From NCBI RefSeq assembly GCF_900094625.1, contig NZ_FMAJ01000007.1, positions 248,001 through 312,000 of the forward strand: a stretch of 64,000 bases of DNA, read 5' to 3'. Positions 19,279-27,639 of the stretch are shown piece by piece; position 1 is the first letter of the stretch, and every line of letters begins with the position of its first letter. The position numbers and the translations under genes are program-made. The notes below the pieces were generated by a model. That model worked only from the letters and a program-made list of their open reading frames with translations. It was not told the origin of the DNA and ran no database searches. Origin of the DNA: Rhizobium aethiopicum. GTDB taxonomy: Bacteria; Pseudomonadota; Alphaproteobacteria; Rhizobiales; Rhizobiaceae.

Positions 19279-20412
19279 TTAGATGACGTAGGCCTTCAGC
19301 GGCTCGAAACCGTTGAAAGCGACCGCCGAATAGGTCGTCGTATAGGCGCCGGTGCCTTCGATCAGAACCTCGTCGCCGATCGAAAGGGAGATCGGCAGCG
19401 GATAGAGGTTCTTCTCGTAGAGTACGTCGGCCGAATCGCAGGTCGGGCCGGCGATGACGCAGGGCTCCATGTCGTCGCCATCGTGCTCCGTACGGATCGG
19501 ATAGCGGATGGCTTCGTCCATCGTCTCGGCAAGACCGCCGAACTTGCCGATGTCGAGGAAAACCCAGCGCGCATCGTCATTGTCCGACTTCTTCGAAATC
19601 AGCACAACCTCAGCCTTGATGACGCCGGCATTGCCGACCATGCCGCGGCCCGGCTCGATGATCGTCTGCGGGATCTGGTTGCCGAAATGCGTGCGCAGCG
19701 CCTGGTAGATCGACTTGCCGTAAGCTTCTGCCGACGGAACGTCGCGCAGGTACTTGGTCGGGAAGCCGCCGCCCATGTTGACCATCTGCAGGTGGATGCC
19801 CTGCTTGGCAAGCGATACGAAGACGCGCTTGGCATCGGCAAGCGCCGAATCCCAGGCATCGACCTTGGTCATCTGCGAACCGACATGGAACGAGACGCCA
19901 TAAGACTGCAGGCCGAGCTGATGAGCGTAGACGAGAACGTCGACGGCCATCTGCGGGACGCAGCCGAACTTGCGCGACAGCGGCCACTCGGCGCCTTCGC
20001 CATCGGTCAGCACGCGGCAGAAGACACGGGCGCCGGGAGCGGCGCGCGAAATCTTCTCGACTTCCTCGTGGCTGTCGACCGCAAAGAGGCTGACGCCGAG
20101 CGCATGTGCACGCGCGACATCACGCTCCTTCTTGATCGTGTTGCCATAGGAAATGCGGGCGGCGGTCGCACCGGCTTCGAGCGCCATTTCGATTTCGGCA
20201 ACGGATGCGCAATCGAAATTGGAACCGAGGCCGGCGAGCAGCTTCAGCACTTCCGGCGCCGGGTTGGCCTTGACGGCGTAGTAGATGGCGCTGTCCGGCA
20301 TGGCGTGGCGGAAGGCGTGGAAATTGTCGCGAACGACATCGAGATCAACCACGAGGCAGGGACCGTCGGGACGTCGGGTTGCGAGAAAGTCGCGGATGCG
20401 CTGGGTGGTCAT
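19279..20412 (-). CDS. Ornithine/lysine decarboxylase (type III, PLP-dependent)
   Basis: A 377-residue PLP-dependent decarboxylase of the alanine racemase-like fold, eukaryotic ODC type. The PLP lysine is K48 (YYAVKANP), the phosphate/glycine loop is MVNMGGGFP and IEPGRGMVG, and the catalytic cysteine is C325 (GPTCDSAD). It converts ornithine to putrescine and, in several alphaproteobacterial members, lysine to cadaverine; the sequence alone does not separate the two. The ATG at 20410-20412 has AGAGGGAA five bases upstream. The mRNA has a long structured leader, and a small upstream reading frame ends on the start codon (ATGA). The open frame continuing upstream in phase has no family similarity. 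Confidence 0.92.
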   Translation of the reverse strand: MTTQRIRDFLATRRPDGPCLVVDLDVVRDNFHAFRHAMPDSAIYYAVKANPAPEVLKLLAGLGSNFDCASVAEIEMALEAGATAARISYGNTIKKERDVARAHALGVSLFAVDSHEEVEKISRAAPGARVFCRVLTDGEGAEWPLSRKFGCVPQMAVDVLVYAHQLGLQSYGVSFHVGSQMTKVDAWDSALADAKRVFVSLAKQGIHLQMVNMGGGFPTKYLRDVPSAEAYGKSIYQALRTHFGNQIPQTIIEPGRGMVGNAGVIKAEVVLISKKSDNDDARWVFLDIGKFGGLAETMDEAIRYPIRTEHDGDDMEPCVIAGPTCDSADVLYEKNLYPLPISLSIGDEVLIEGTGAYTTTYSAVAFNGFEPLKAYVI

Positions 20413-20582
20413 ATCGATTCCCTCTTCCAGTTCCAGAGCTCCGGCAAGAACCGGAGGACAAAGGGCATACGAGAACTCGCATTGGAACCAGCCGGTGGAG
20501 ACCCCGGAACCATAGCAAGCGCTCGATGCGCGGATAATGAACCAACGCCGCGATGCGGTGTAAGTTCGGCTTTGTCTGCCAT
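20409..20582 (-). other. Possible leader peptide frame overlapping the decarboxylase start
   Basis: A 57-codon frame starting at an ATG (20580-20582), with a shorter version of 19 codons from the ATG at 20466-20468 (MPFVLRFLPELWNWKRESI), ends with TGA overlapping the decarboxylase ATG (ATGA). Neither start has a clear ribosome site. Termination on the start codon would allow coupling, and aromatic, basic C-termini occur in arrest peptides. It may equally be a by-product of a structured leader with few stops. Confidence 0.3.
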
Positions 20583-20700
20583 GGATTGGAGGGAGAATCC
20601 CAACCGCACTTCCGGCAATGATGGTGTGCCTCTTCAGTAACCCCCGCTGATGGAAAGCAGGGAGAGAACAAAAAGGCCCGCACCGTCGTTGCTTCAGGCG
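20413..20700 (-). promoter_or_regulatory. Structured mRNA leader of the decarboxylase gene (speF-type element candidate)
   Basis: A speF leader motif is known upstream of ornithine decarboxylase genes in alphaproteobacteria, and this 290-base region has the right place and strand. In the mRNA I can fold a junction: a 9-bp closing stem CUGGUUCCA/UGGAACUGG (20483-20491 with 20427-20435, two G-U pairs) encloses a hairpin AUGCG-AGUUCU-CGUAU and a hairpin CUCCGG-UUCUUG-CCGGAG (20439-20456). The junction ends three bases before the Shine-Dalgarno AAGAGGGAA. This suggests control of initiation, probably by ornithine or polyamines. I could not compare it base by base with the published consensus. Confidence 0.55.
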
Positions 20701-20941
20701 TCCTCGCATTTTCCGGTTGGCCGGAATAGCGACTGGAGGGGTTAATTCCAGGTACCTTACCGATTTCCTCACCAATTCGAGGGTTCGGCGGACACCCATG
20801 GGCACGTGCGACTTTGGGCTGACTGGGAGATAAGAATATTCGCCTTCATAATCAAGCGATTTTTTAATCCTCCGGGCAAAAAAATATTGAACAGCGCGGC
20901 TCAATTTGTTCAACGTTCCGAAACAGTTTTAGGAAGTATCC
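20701..20941. promoter_or_regulatory. Promoter region shared by decarboxylase leader and LysR gene
   Basis: This part of the 529-bp gap between divergent genes contains no gene I can support. It is AT-rich near 20830-20895 and holds the inverted repeat at 20887-20913. The transcription start of the decarboxylase leader probably lies within 20700-20850. Confidence 0.4.
20887..20913. promoter_or_regulatory. Inverted repeat operator upstream of LysR gene
   Basis: TTGAACA and TGTTCAA are perfect 7-bp arms 13 bases apart, ending 28 bp before the LysR start codon. The position fits autoregulation by the LysR-type protein, which commonly binds dyad sites near its own promoter. Confidence 0.55.
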
Positions 20942-21835
20942 ATGGATACCTTGACGCGCATACGCGCCTTCATCGATGTCGTCGAGGCCGAAGGCTTCTC
21001 CGCCGCCGCGCGGCGCACTGGCCGCTCAAAGGCGCTGCTCTCCAAATATGTGCGCGAACTGGAAGACGAACTCGGCGCGCTGCTGCTCAATCGCACCACC
21101 CGGCAGTTCTCGATGACGGAGGCCGGCCACACCTATTATCGCAGCGCCTCGGATATTCTGAAGGAGATCGACAACCTTGCCGATCTGGTGCGCGAAAACA
21201 ATGCACAGCTGAAGGGACGGTTGCGCGTCTCCGTGCCCCGCACCTTCGTCGATGCCGACGTCGGCCAGTCGCTGATCGATTTCTCCAGGGAAAACCCGGA
21301 CCTCTCGCTGGAGATCGCCGCCGATGACCGTTTCGTCGATCTGATCGAGGAAGGGTTCGACGTGGCGATCCGCATCAGCAAGCTCGAAGATTCCGGGATG
21401 ATCGCTCGCAAAATTTCCGATTTCCGCGTCCATCTCTGCGCCACCCCGCATTTTCTCGAGCGCCATCCCGATCTGGAGCATCCGACCGACATTTCCAGTC
21501 TTCCCTTCATCATCGATACCAATTCACGCACCCAGGGCAGCATCCGCTTTCACAATCCCGACAACACCACCTTCGCCGTCTCCGTCTCCGGCCCGATAGA
21601 GGTCAACAGCCCGCACGCGACATTGCGCGCTGCACTCGCCGGCATCGGCATCGCCCTTATTCCCGATTTCGTCGCCCGCAAGCCGATCGAAAGCGGCGAG
21701 CTGGTGACGCTGTTTAACGATTACATCCCGACCGACCGCGGCATCTATGCCGTTTATCCGCACCGCCGCTACCTGCCGGCCAAGGTGAGGATCTTCGTCG
21801 ATTACCTGCACAATTGGTTCAAGAAGCATCCGTGA
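20942..21835 (+). CDS. LysR-family transcriptional regulator
   Basis: A 297-residue LysR-type regulator. The N-terminal helix-turn-helix is MDTLTRIRAFIDVVEAEGFSAAARRTGRSKALLSKYVRELE (first 41 residues), followed by the typical LLNRTTRQFSMTEAG segment and an effector-binding domain from about residue 90. Sequence features put it with the CrgA/AaeR-like subgroup. AGGA is seven bases before the ATG. It is divergent from the ornithine/lysine decarboxylase and has a palindromic site just upstream of its start, so self-control is likely; whether it also controls the decarboxylase cannot be told. Confidence 0.92.
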   Translation: MDTLTRIRAFIDVVEAEGFSAAARRTGRSKALLSKYVRELEDELGALLLNRTTRQFSMTEAGHTYYRSASDILKEIDNLADLVRENNAQLKGRLRVSVPRTFVDADVGQSLIDFSRENPDLSLEIAADDRFVDLIEEGFDVAIRISKLEDSGMIARKISDFRVHLCATPHFLERHPDLEHPTDISSLPFIIDTNSRTQGSIRFHNPDNTTFAVSVSGPIEVNSPHATLRAALAGIGIALIPDFVARKPIESGELVTLFNDYIPTDRGIYAVYPHRRYLPAKVRIFVDYLHNWFKKHP

Positions 21836-21964
21836 GATTGCGCGGAAAGACCGGCCCGGCCGGAAGATGGAGTGGCGCCGATCGAGATCAACCGACAAGC
21901 CGGTCCCAATTCCGTCCCAATTTCTGGCAAGAACTCGGGTCGGGCGAATAAGGCAGCGGGACGC

Positions 21965-22606
21965 ATGAACAAATCCATACCATTGATGACCGCGCTTCTT
22001 TCGTTGGCGCCGGCAGCGGCCTTTGCGCATCCGCACATCTTCGTGGAGGCGCGGCTCGAAGTCGTGGCCGGCGCTGACGGCAGCATCGAGGAACTGCGCA
22101 ATGTCTGGCGCTTTGACGAGGTCTTCTCCTCCTCGGTCGTCATGGATTTTGACAAGAACACCGATCTGAAGCTGGAGCCGAACGAACTCGCGCAGGTCGG
22201 CAAAACGGTGAAGCAATCGCTTGCCGATTACGACTATTACATGAACCTGACGATCAACGGGAAAAGCGTCACCGTTCAGCAGCCCGACATCATCCATGTC
22301 GACTATAAGAACGGCCAGCTCCTGATGTTTTTTGCGGTCAAGCCGGCCGAGAAGATGCCGCTCAAGGGCAGGCTTACGTTCGGCGTCTATGACCCGACGC
22401 TCTATACGTCTATCGACTTTCCGACGGACAACGAACTGGCCACGGTCGGCGACAGCTTCAAGGCGTGCAAACACCAGGTGGTAAGGCCGGATGCCGACGA
22501 GGTGATCTCGGAAAACAAGCAGTCGCTGACCGATGCCTTCTTCAACGACCCCACCGGCACCAACATGTCCAAACTCTTCGCCACGCGGCTGGAGATCACA
22601 TGCTGA
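21965..22606 (+). CDS. DUF1007 family exported protein, partner of the NicO transporter
   Basis: A 213-residue protein with a cleavable signal peptide (IPLMTALLSLAPAAAFA, then HPHIFVEARLEV). The mature N-terminus His-Pro-His is typical of DUF1007 proteins, which are encoded beside NicO-type metal transporters and may bind the metal in the periplasm. The rest is a mixed beta domain (ELRNVWRFDEVFSSSVVMDFD). It overlaps the NicO gene by 7 bp, showing tight coupling. The substrate, nickel, cobalt or zinc, cannot be decided from this sequence. Confidence 0.88.
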   Translation: MNKSIPLMTALLSLAPAAAFAHPHIFVEARLEVVAGADGSIEELRNVWRFDEVFSSSVVMDFDKNTDLKLEPNELAQVGKTVKQSLADYDYYMNLTINGKSVTVQQPDIIHVDYKNGQLLMFFAVKPAEKMPLKGRLTFGVYDPTLYTSIDFPTDNELATVGDSFKACKHQVVRPDADEVISENKQSLTDAFFNDPTGTNMSKLFATRLEITC

Positions 22607-23676
22607 TAAGACGCCCGTACCTCATCCTTTCCGCAGCACTCCTTGCGCTTCTGACGGCGGCGAGCCTCGCCCATGCGCAATCGCCGCTCGGCATCGGCAC
22701 GGCCGAACCGAGTTTCCAGCCGACCGGCGGCCCGTTCGCCCCGCTTCTGCTCTACGTGAACTATGAACAGCAGGCCTTCTACCGGGCGCTGACGGGTGCG
22801 TTGAAGGGCATGCGGGAGGATCCGTGGCAGCTGACATCGCTGGTCGGCCTTTCCTTCGCCTACGGCGTCTTCCATGCCGCCGGCCCCGGCCACGGCAAGG
22901 CGGTCATCTCCTCCTACATGATCGCCAACGAGGTCGAGTTGAAGCGCGGCGTGGTCATCTCCTTCATTTCGGCCTTCGTCCAAGGCGTGGTCGCGGTGGC
23001 GCTGGTCGGTGGCGCCTGGCTGGTGCTGCGCGGCACCGGCATCACTTTGACGGCGGCCACCCATGCGATGGAAATCGCAAGCTTCGTCATGGTCATCCTC
23101 TTCGGCGGCTGGTTGCTGTTCCGCAAACTTCGTTCGATGATAGGCAACCTGCCGCGCCGCCGGCTGATGGCGACGCCGGCGGGTCCGGTCAGCATGATGC
23201 TCGACTGGAAGGACAATGCGGCCGAACGTCAGGCCTATGCTTTCAGCGGCAAGGCGCAGGCCGTCGACGCCGGCCACACCTCCATTCCCGGCCTGGCCTG
23301 CGAGACCTGCGGCAATATCCATGTGCCCGATCCGGCGCTGCTCGCCGGCGACAAGTTCAGCACCCGCGAGGCTTGGTCGGCGATCGTTGCTGTCGGCCTC
23401 CGCCCCTGCTCCGGGGCTTTGCTTGTCATGACATTCTCGCTGCTGAACGGCCTCTATCTCGGCGGCGCGCTTTCGGTCGCCGCCATGTCGCTCGGCACGG
23501 CGATTACCGTATCCGTGCTTGCCACGCTTGCCGTCACCGCCAAAGGTGCGGCCGTCCGCCTCTCCGGGCGCGGCTCGACGGCTTCGATCTGGGTCGGCAA
23601 CGCCATCGAAATCCTCGGCGCCGTGCTCGTCATCCTGATGGGCGTCCTGCTGCTTGGCGCCTCGCTGCAAGGGTAG
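22600..23676 (+). CDS. NicO-family nickel/cobalt transporter (RcnA-related)
   Basis: A 358-residue inner-membrane transporter. After a signal-like N-terminus it shows six or more hydrophobic segments and the family motif GVFHAAGPGHGKAVISSYM (about residues 89-107), whose histidines are expected to bind metal. A cytoplasmic or periplasmic loop contains GLACETCGNIHVPD with a CxxC, and a second conserved block is LRPCSGALLVMTFSLLNG. Family members export Ni/Co or import them. The ATG lies inside the end of the DUF1007 gene. No cobalamin or nickel riboswitch is visible before the pair. Confidence 0.9.
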   Translation: MLIRRPYLILSAALLALLTAASLAHAQSPLGIGTAEPSFQPTGGPFAPLLLYVNYEQQAFYRALTGALKGMREDPWQLTSLVGLSFAYGVFHAAGPGHGKAVISSYMIANEVELKRGVVISFISAFVQGVVAVALVGGAWLVLRGTGITLTAATHAMEIASFVMVILFGGWLLFRKLRSMIGNLPRRRLMATPAGPVSMMLDWKDNAAERQAYAFSGKAQAVDAGHTSIPGLACETCGNIHVPDPALLAGDKFSTREAWSAIVAVGLRPCSGALLVMTFSLLNGLYLGGALSVAAMSLGTAITVSVLATLAVTAKGAAVRLSGRGSTASIWVGNAIEILGAVLVILMGVLLLGASLQG

Positions 23677-23677
23677 A

Positions 23678-23884
23678 CTATTTTCCCCTGTTCCGCTGGT
23701 AGCGCGCCCGCAGCCAGAAGACCGCAAAAAATGCCATGATCAGGCAGACGCCGACGAGGATGCCGAGCGCCGGCGAGAAATTGCCGATCCACAGAACGAT
23801 GGTCGGCAGGAAATAGAGGACGAGGCCGGCGCCGAGCAGGATGATGGCGGCGGCGATTGCCTGCGAGCGGCTTTCCGGGCTCAT
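23678..23884 (-). CDS. Small two-helix membrane protein, unknown function
   Basis: A 68-residue protein with two hydrophobic helices (about residues 9-28 and 35-57) and a basic C-terminus (RARYQRNRGK), which places the C-terminus in the cytoplasm by the positive-inside rule. Its ATG overlaps the stop codon of the upstream acetyltransferase gene by 4 bp (ATGA), a good sign that it is real and co-translated. It converges on the NicO gene, with one base between their ends. I do not recognise the family. Confidence 0.68.
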   Translation of the reverse strand: MSPESRSQAIAAAIILLGAGLVLYFLPTIVLWIGNFSPALGILVGVCLIMAFFAVFWLRARYQRNRGK

Positions 23885-24576
23885 ACGAGCCTTTCCTTTT
23901 CGAGATCGGCGCGGATATCCTGCAGGCGGCGGATCTGGCTGCCGGCGGCGTCAAAATTCTCGGGCGAAAGCCAGGCTTCGAAGGCCTCGTTGATCAGCGG
24001 CCATTCGGCGTCGATCATCGAGAACCAGGCGGTGTCGCGGTTGCGGTGCTTGGAAATCATGTGCTGGCGGAAGACGCCTTCGAAGCTGAAGCCGTAGCGC
24101 AGAGCCGTCGTTTTGCTCGCTTCGTTCTTGTTGTCGCATTTCCATTCGTAGCGGCGGTAGCCGAGATCTTCGAAGACGTGCTTGGCCATCAGGTAATGCG
24201 CCTCGGTGGACAGCGGCGAACGGCTCATGTCGGGACCATGAGCCACCCCGCCGATCTCGACGACGCCGTTTGCCGGGTCCGCGCGCATATAGTTCGCCAT
24301 GCCGACAATCTTGCCGGTGGCGTTGTCGCGGAAGATATGGGTGAGCCAACTGGACTTGGTGTGGACGGCTTCGAGCCAGCTGGCGAAATCCTCGATGCCG
24401 GAGAAGTCGTCCTGCGCGAAATAGAGAAGCAGCGGGTTGATGCCCATGCCGCCGAGCCCCTTCCACAGCGCTTCGAGATGTTCCTCGCGGCGATAGGGCT
24501 CGACGGTAACGAAACGGCCCTTCAGTGTGACCGGCTTCGGCGCCGGGCAGCCCTTGAAATTTGCAAGATCGCGCAT
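23881..24576 (-). CDS. GNAT-family N-acetyltransferase (RimJ/RimL type)
   Basis: A 231-residue acetyltransferase of the RimJ/RimL-like group with an extended N-terminus (TLKGRFVTVEPYRREEHLEALW). The pattern GGVAHGPDMSRSPLSTEAHYLMAKHVFEDLGYRRYEWKCD followed by NEASKTTALRYGFSFEGVFRQHM is typical of proteins that acetylate small molecules or protein N-termini. I chose the ATG at 24574-24576 with AAGGGGAG five bases upstream over a GTG two codons earlier. It overlaps the small membrane protein gene by 4 bp. Confidence 0.85.
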   Translation of the reverse strand: MRDLANFKGCPAPKPVTLKGRFVTVEPYRREEHLEALWKGLGGMGINPLLLYFAQDDFSGIEDFASWLEAVHTKSSWLTHIFRDNATGKIVGMANYMRADPANGVVEIGGVAHGPDMSRSPLSTEAHYLMAKHVFEDLGYRRYEWKCDNKNEASKTTALRYGFSFEGVFRQHMISKHRNRDTAWFSMIDAEWPLINEAFEAWLSPENFDAAGSQIRRLQDIRADLEKERLV

Positions 24577-24640
24577 GTTCACTCCCCTTTTCGGCAGAGT
24601 GGATAGGCCAGCCGCCCGACAAAGGCAACCGGCCTAGATG

Positions 24641-25360
24641 TTACTGTGACAAGGTCGTCTTGGCGGACGACACAGTCGCCTCGATATGGTCGACCAATTG
24701 GTCGGCGAGGCCGAGACGGCCCGCAAGCAGATCGAGATAACCGCGCTCGGCGCGCGAATCCGGCTCGATGGTGATCCGTGAAGCGGTGTAGAGTTCGACG
24801 CGCTGTTCTTCCGTCACTGCGGCAGCGACGAGCGCGTCGATATCCGTCGGAGAGGCGAGTTCGCGCTCGATGAAGGCTGCAGCCTCGCCACTGACGTCGG
24901 CGGCCTTGATCTTGTCCATGATGAGGGCGCGTTCGGCGCCATCGATATGGCCGTCTGCCTTGGCGGCGGCGATCATCGCGCGGATCAGCACCAGCACGAA
25001 TTCATTGCTGCCGGCAGGCGACGCCGGCCCGAAGCCGGATTCGACAGGCGGCGGCAGGAGAACCGGGTTGTTCGCCGACGGTGCATCCGAGGGGGCCGCA
25101 GGCGCTTGGCCCGCCTGGTAATTCTTGTAGGCCTGGTAGCCGAGACCGGCAATGGCGGCCAGGCCGCCGATTGCCAGTGCGTTACCGGCAATACTGCGGC
25201 CGGTCTTGGTGCCGAGGAGCGCGGCAGCGATCGCGCCGGTCTTCATCGGATTGTTCTTTGCCGTCTGTACGGCATCACCCGCCCTGTCACGGACCGAGCC
25301 GCCGAGACCCGGCACCTGCGAACCCAAGAACTGGTCGAGAAGCTTCTTTGCGTCGAACAT
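24641..25360 (-). CDS. DUF533/TerB-like protein
   Basis: A 239-residue protein of the DUF533 family with a TerB-like C-terminal domain. Residues 1-85 are rich in Gly and Ala and contain one hydrophobic stretch (GNALAIGGLAAIAGLGYQAY), 85-115 is a proline-rich linker, and 120-235 is an all-helical domain with an acidic metal-binding-like start (AAAKADGHIDGAERALI). Proteins of this kind are found across proteobacteria, including YebE, whose function is unclear but linked to envelope stress. The start has GACGAGGA directly before the ATG and AGGGAG further upstream. Confidence 0.82.
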   Translation of the reverse strand: MFDAKKLLDQFLGSQVPGLGGSVRDRAGDAVQTAKNNPMKTGAIAAALLGTKTGRSIAGNALAIGGLAAIAGLGYQAYKNYQAGQAPAAPSDAPSANNPVLLPPPVESGFGPASPAGSNEFVLVLIRAMIAAAKADGHIDGAERALIMDKIKAADVSGEAAAFIERELASPTDIDALVAAAVTEEQRVELYTASRITIEPDSRAERGYLDLLAGRLGLADQLVDHIEATVSSAKTTLSQ

Positions 25361-25470
25361 TCCTCGTCATCTCCCTGTTTGAGGCCGGAGGAGAACATAG
25401 GTTTGCGACGGCTGAAATACAAATAGTGGGCGTGATGATTGCACCTGGCGCTCTTCCCGCCCTTGCGACC

Positions 25471-26109
25471 TCAGGCTTTCAGAGCCGCGGCCTCTGCTGC
25501 GAGTCTGGTGATCCCCGCCCAGTCGCCGGCTGCGACCAATTCCTTTGGCGCAACCCAGGAACCACCAACGCAGACGACGTTCGGCAGCGAGAGATAATCT
25601 CGGGCGTTCTTCAGTGAAATGCTGCCTGTCGGGCAGAACAGCGTGCCGGCGAGCGGCGAAGAGAGCGCCTTGAGGTAAGCGGCGCCACCGGCCTGCTCGG
25701 CCGGAAAGAACTTCAGCACCTGGTAGCCTTCTTCGCGCAACGCCATGACTTCGCTGGCAGTGGCAGCTCCGGGAAGCAACGGCACATCGGAATCTGCAGC
25801 GGCATCGAGCAGCTCCTGCGTCGTGCCCGGACTGACGATGAACTTCGAACCGGCCTCGACGGCGGCTTGCCAGTGGGCGGCATTCAGGATCGTGCCGGCG
25901 CCGACTTCGGCGCCCTCGACCTCGGCGGCGACGGCACGCACGGCCTCGAGTGCCGCCGGCGTGCGCATGGTGATCTCGATTGCCTTCAGGCCGCCTGCGA
26001 CGAGCGCCCGGGCCAGCTGCACCGCAGACTTGGCGTCATCGACGATAAGAACCGGAACGACCGGCTGGAGTTTCAGGATGGAAAGGAGCTTCTCTGTTTT
26101 GTCGCCCAT
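25471..26109 (-). CDS. eda: 2-dehydro-3-deoxy-6-phosphogluconate (KDPG) aldolase
   Basis: A 212-residue class I aldolase that splits KDPG into pyruvate and glyceraldehyde 3-phosphate, the last step of the Entner-Doudoroff pathway. The Schiff-base lysine is K133 (VLKFFPAEQAGG) and the general base is E45 (IEITMRTP), the same numbering as in E. coli Eda. The phosphate-binding FCPTGSISLKN block is present. GGAGG is ten bases before the ATG. It stands alone on the minus strand, not with edd/zwf, which is normal in rhizobia. Confidence 0.93.
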   Translation of the reverse strand: MGDKTEKLLSILKLQPVVPVLIVDDAKSAVQLARALVAGGLKAIEITMRTPAALEAVRAVAAEVEGAEVGAGTILNAAHWQAAVEAGSKFIVSPGTTQELLDAAADSDVPLLPGAATASEVMALREEGYQVLKFFPAEQAGGAAYLKALSSPLAGTLFCPTGSISLKNARDYLSLPNVVCVGGSWVAPKELVAAGDWAGITRLAAEAAALKA

Positions 26110-26264
26110 GGCCGCATGACCTCCTTGAAACGATTGAAATTTGCATCCCGAATAACGTCCCCGCCGAACCTTGTCGAGCTAAAACCGGGTTGTCTGAGAA
26201 GAAGGGTATGAAATGCTTGGAAATTGGTCTACCGTGCAGCAATCGTCACAAAAGGTTCACTAAT

Positions 26265-26753
26265 ATGGCGAAAGAGATCGAGCGGAAGTTTCTCGTACGC
26301 AGCGATGGATGGCGTTCAGCCGTCGAAACCAAATCTGTCCTCAGGCAGGGTTACATCGCCTCGATGGACGACCGTTCCGTTCGAGTCCGCATCCTCGACG
26401 GCAGGAAAGCGAGACTGACGATCAAGATCGGCCGCAGCGCCATCACTCGTGACGAATTCGAATATGATATCCCCGTCGCCGATGCCGAAGAGCTGTTGCA
26501 GAACGCAATCGGCATCGTCATCGAGAAAACGCGCTACCGTGTTCCCCATGAGGGCTTCGTCTGGGAGGTCGACGTCTTTGCCGGCGAACATCGCGGATTG
26601 GTCATCGCCGAAGTGGAGATGGCGGCGGAAACCGACAAGCCAGCCCTGCCCCTCTGGCTCGGCCGCGAAGTGACCGGCGATTTCCGCTATTCCAATCAGG
26701 CCCTTGCGACAGAATACGGGCACGACAGGCATGGCCTATCGCATTCGGCCTGA
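26265..26753 (+). CDS. CYTH domain (triphosphate tunnel metalloenzyme) protein
   Basis: A 162-residue CYTH protein. The signature ExExK is E4-I-E-R-K (MAKEIERKFLV), and alternating charged strands (SVRVRILDGRKARLTIKIG, EFEYDIPVADAEELL, KTRYRVPHEGFVWEVDVF, GLVIAEVEM) form the beta-barrel tunnel that binds triphosphates. Bacterial members hydrolyse inorganic triphosphate or act on adenylyl groups. It overlaps the CHAD gene by 23 bp on the same strand, so the two proteins likely act together in polyphosphate-related chemistry. Confidence 0.9.
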   Translation: MAKEIERKFLVRSDGWRSAVETKSVLRQGYIASMDDRSVRVRILDGRKARLTIKIGRSAITRDEFEYDIPVADAEELLQNAIGIVIEKTRYRVPHEGFVWEVDVFAGEHRGLVIAEVEMAAETDKPALPLWLGREVTGDFRYSNQALATEYGHDRHGLSHSA

Positions 26754-27639
26754 CGCCGATTTCACCGAGGCCTTCCGGAGCGTCGCGACCGAGCAACTGG
26801 AAAACGCCATCACCTTTCTCGAAGAGCGGCCCGACGGCGCGCACGAGGCGATCCATTCCTTCCGAAAAAACCTGAAGCGATTGCGCTCGCTCTACCGGCT
26901 CGTAGCGCGCGAGGTGCCGGACTTCCGGGCGCGCGAAAATGCCAGACTGCGTGATGCCGCGCGCGCGCTTTCGGCAATCCGCGACGCTGCCGCGCTCATC
27001 GGCACCGCGCAATATCTGCAGCATTCAGCCCGCGGGAAAGAAGAAAGCGAAGCGCTCGGCCGGATCGTCACCATTCTCGAGGGGCGCCGCGACTGGATGG
27101 CGGAGGCCGAGAGCGGCCTGGAACAGCGGTTGACGGAAACCTCAGGCACCCTGAAGGAAGCGATCGCCTCTTTGGATGGGATCTCCTTCGATGCCGGCCA
27201 CCGCAAGAATGCCCGCATGCTGGCGAGGAGCTGGCGCCGCACCGCGCGCAAGGCCAAGGCCGCGCTTGCCGGCTGCCACGGCGATGCATCGGCCGACAAT
27301 TTCCACGATCTGCGCAAGCGGACCTACGACTACCGGCTCTACCACGCTCTTTTGCGCGACATCTGGCCAGGTGCGATGAAGGCCAAGCGCAATGCGGCCA
27401 AGGCACTCGTCGAGGATCTTGGCCACATTCACGACCTTGCCGTACTCTGCCAACTGGTGGAAGCCGAGCCACAACTCTTCACCCGCAACGACGATCTGGC
27501 GCATCTTCTCGACGCGATCATCTTCCGCCAGCAGGAAGACCGCCGGCAAGCACTCGTTAAGGCCGAAGCGGTCTTCGCGGATGATCCCGACGAGGAGTCG
27601 GAGCGTATCGAGCTTCTCTGGCTGGCCGCCGGGAGCTGA
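26731..27639 (+). CDS. CHAD domain protein (conserved histidine alpha-helical)
   Basis: A 302-residue all-helical protein of the CHAD family, which binds inorganic polyphosphate through a basic surface. Conserved His-Arg/Lys clusters are visible: AIHSFRKNLKRLRSLYRLV (about residues 38-56), DNFHDLRKRTYDYRLYHALL (about 190-209) and the DLGHIHDLAVL segment near 231. In many bacteria CHAD and CYTH are fused; here they are separate but overlapping genes, which supports a joint function. ACAGG lies shortly before the ATG, and translation is probably coupled to the CYTH gene. Confidence 0.9.
   Translation: MAYRIRPDADFTEAFRSVATEQLENAITFLEERPDGAHEAIHSFRKNLKRLRSLYRLVAREVPDFRARENARLRDAARALSAIRDAAALIGTAQYLQHSARGKEESEALGRIVTILEGRRDWMAEAESGLEQRLTETSGTLKEAIASLDGISFDAGHRKNARMLARSWRRTARKAKAALAGCHGDASADNFHDLRKRTYDYRLYHALLRDIWPGAMKAKRNAAKALVEDLGHIHDLAVLCQLVEAEPQLFTRNDDLAHLLDAIIFRQQEDRRQALVKAEAVFADDPDEESERIELLWLAAGS

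Noticed and set aside
20413..20913. In-phase extension of the decarboxylase frame to about 544 codons
   Set aside because: The added residues have no similarity to the family, whose normal length is about 377; the ATG at 20412 has a good ribosome site.
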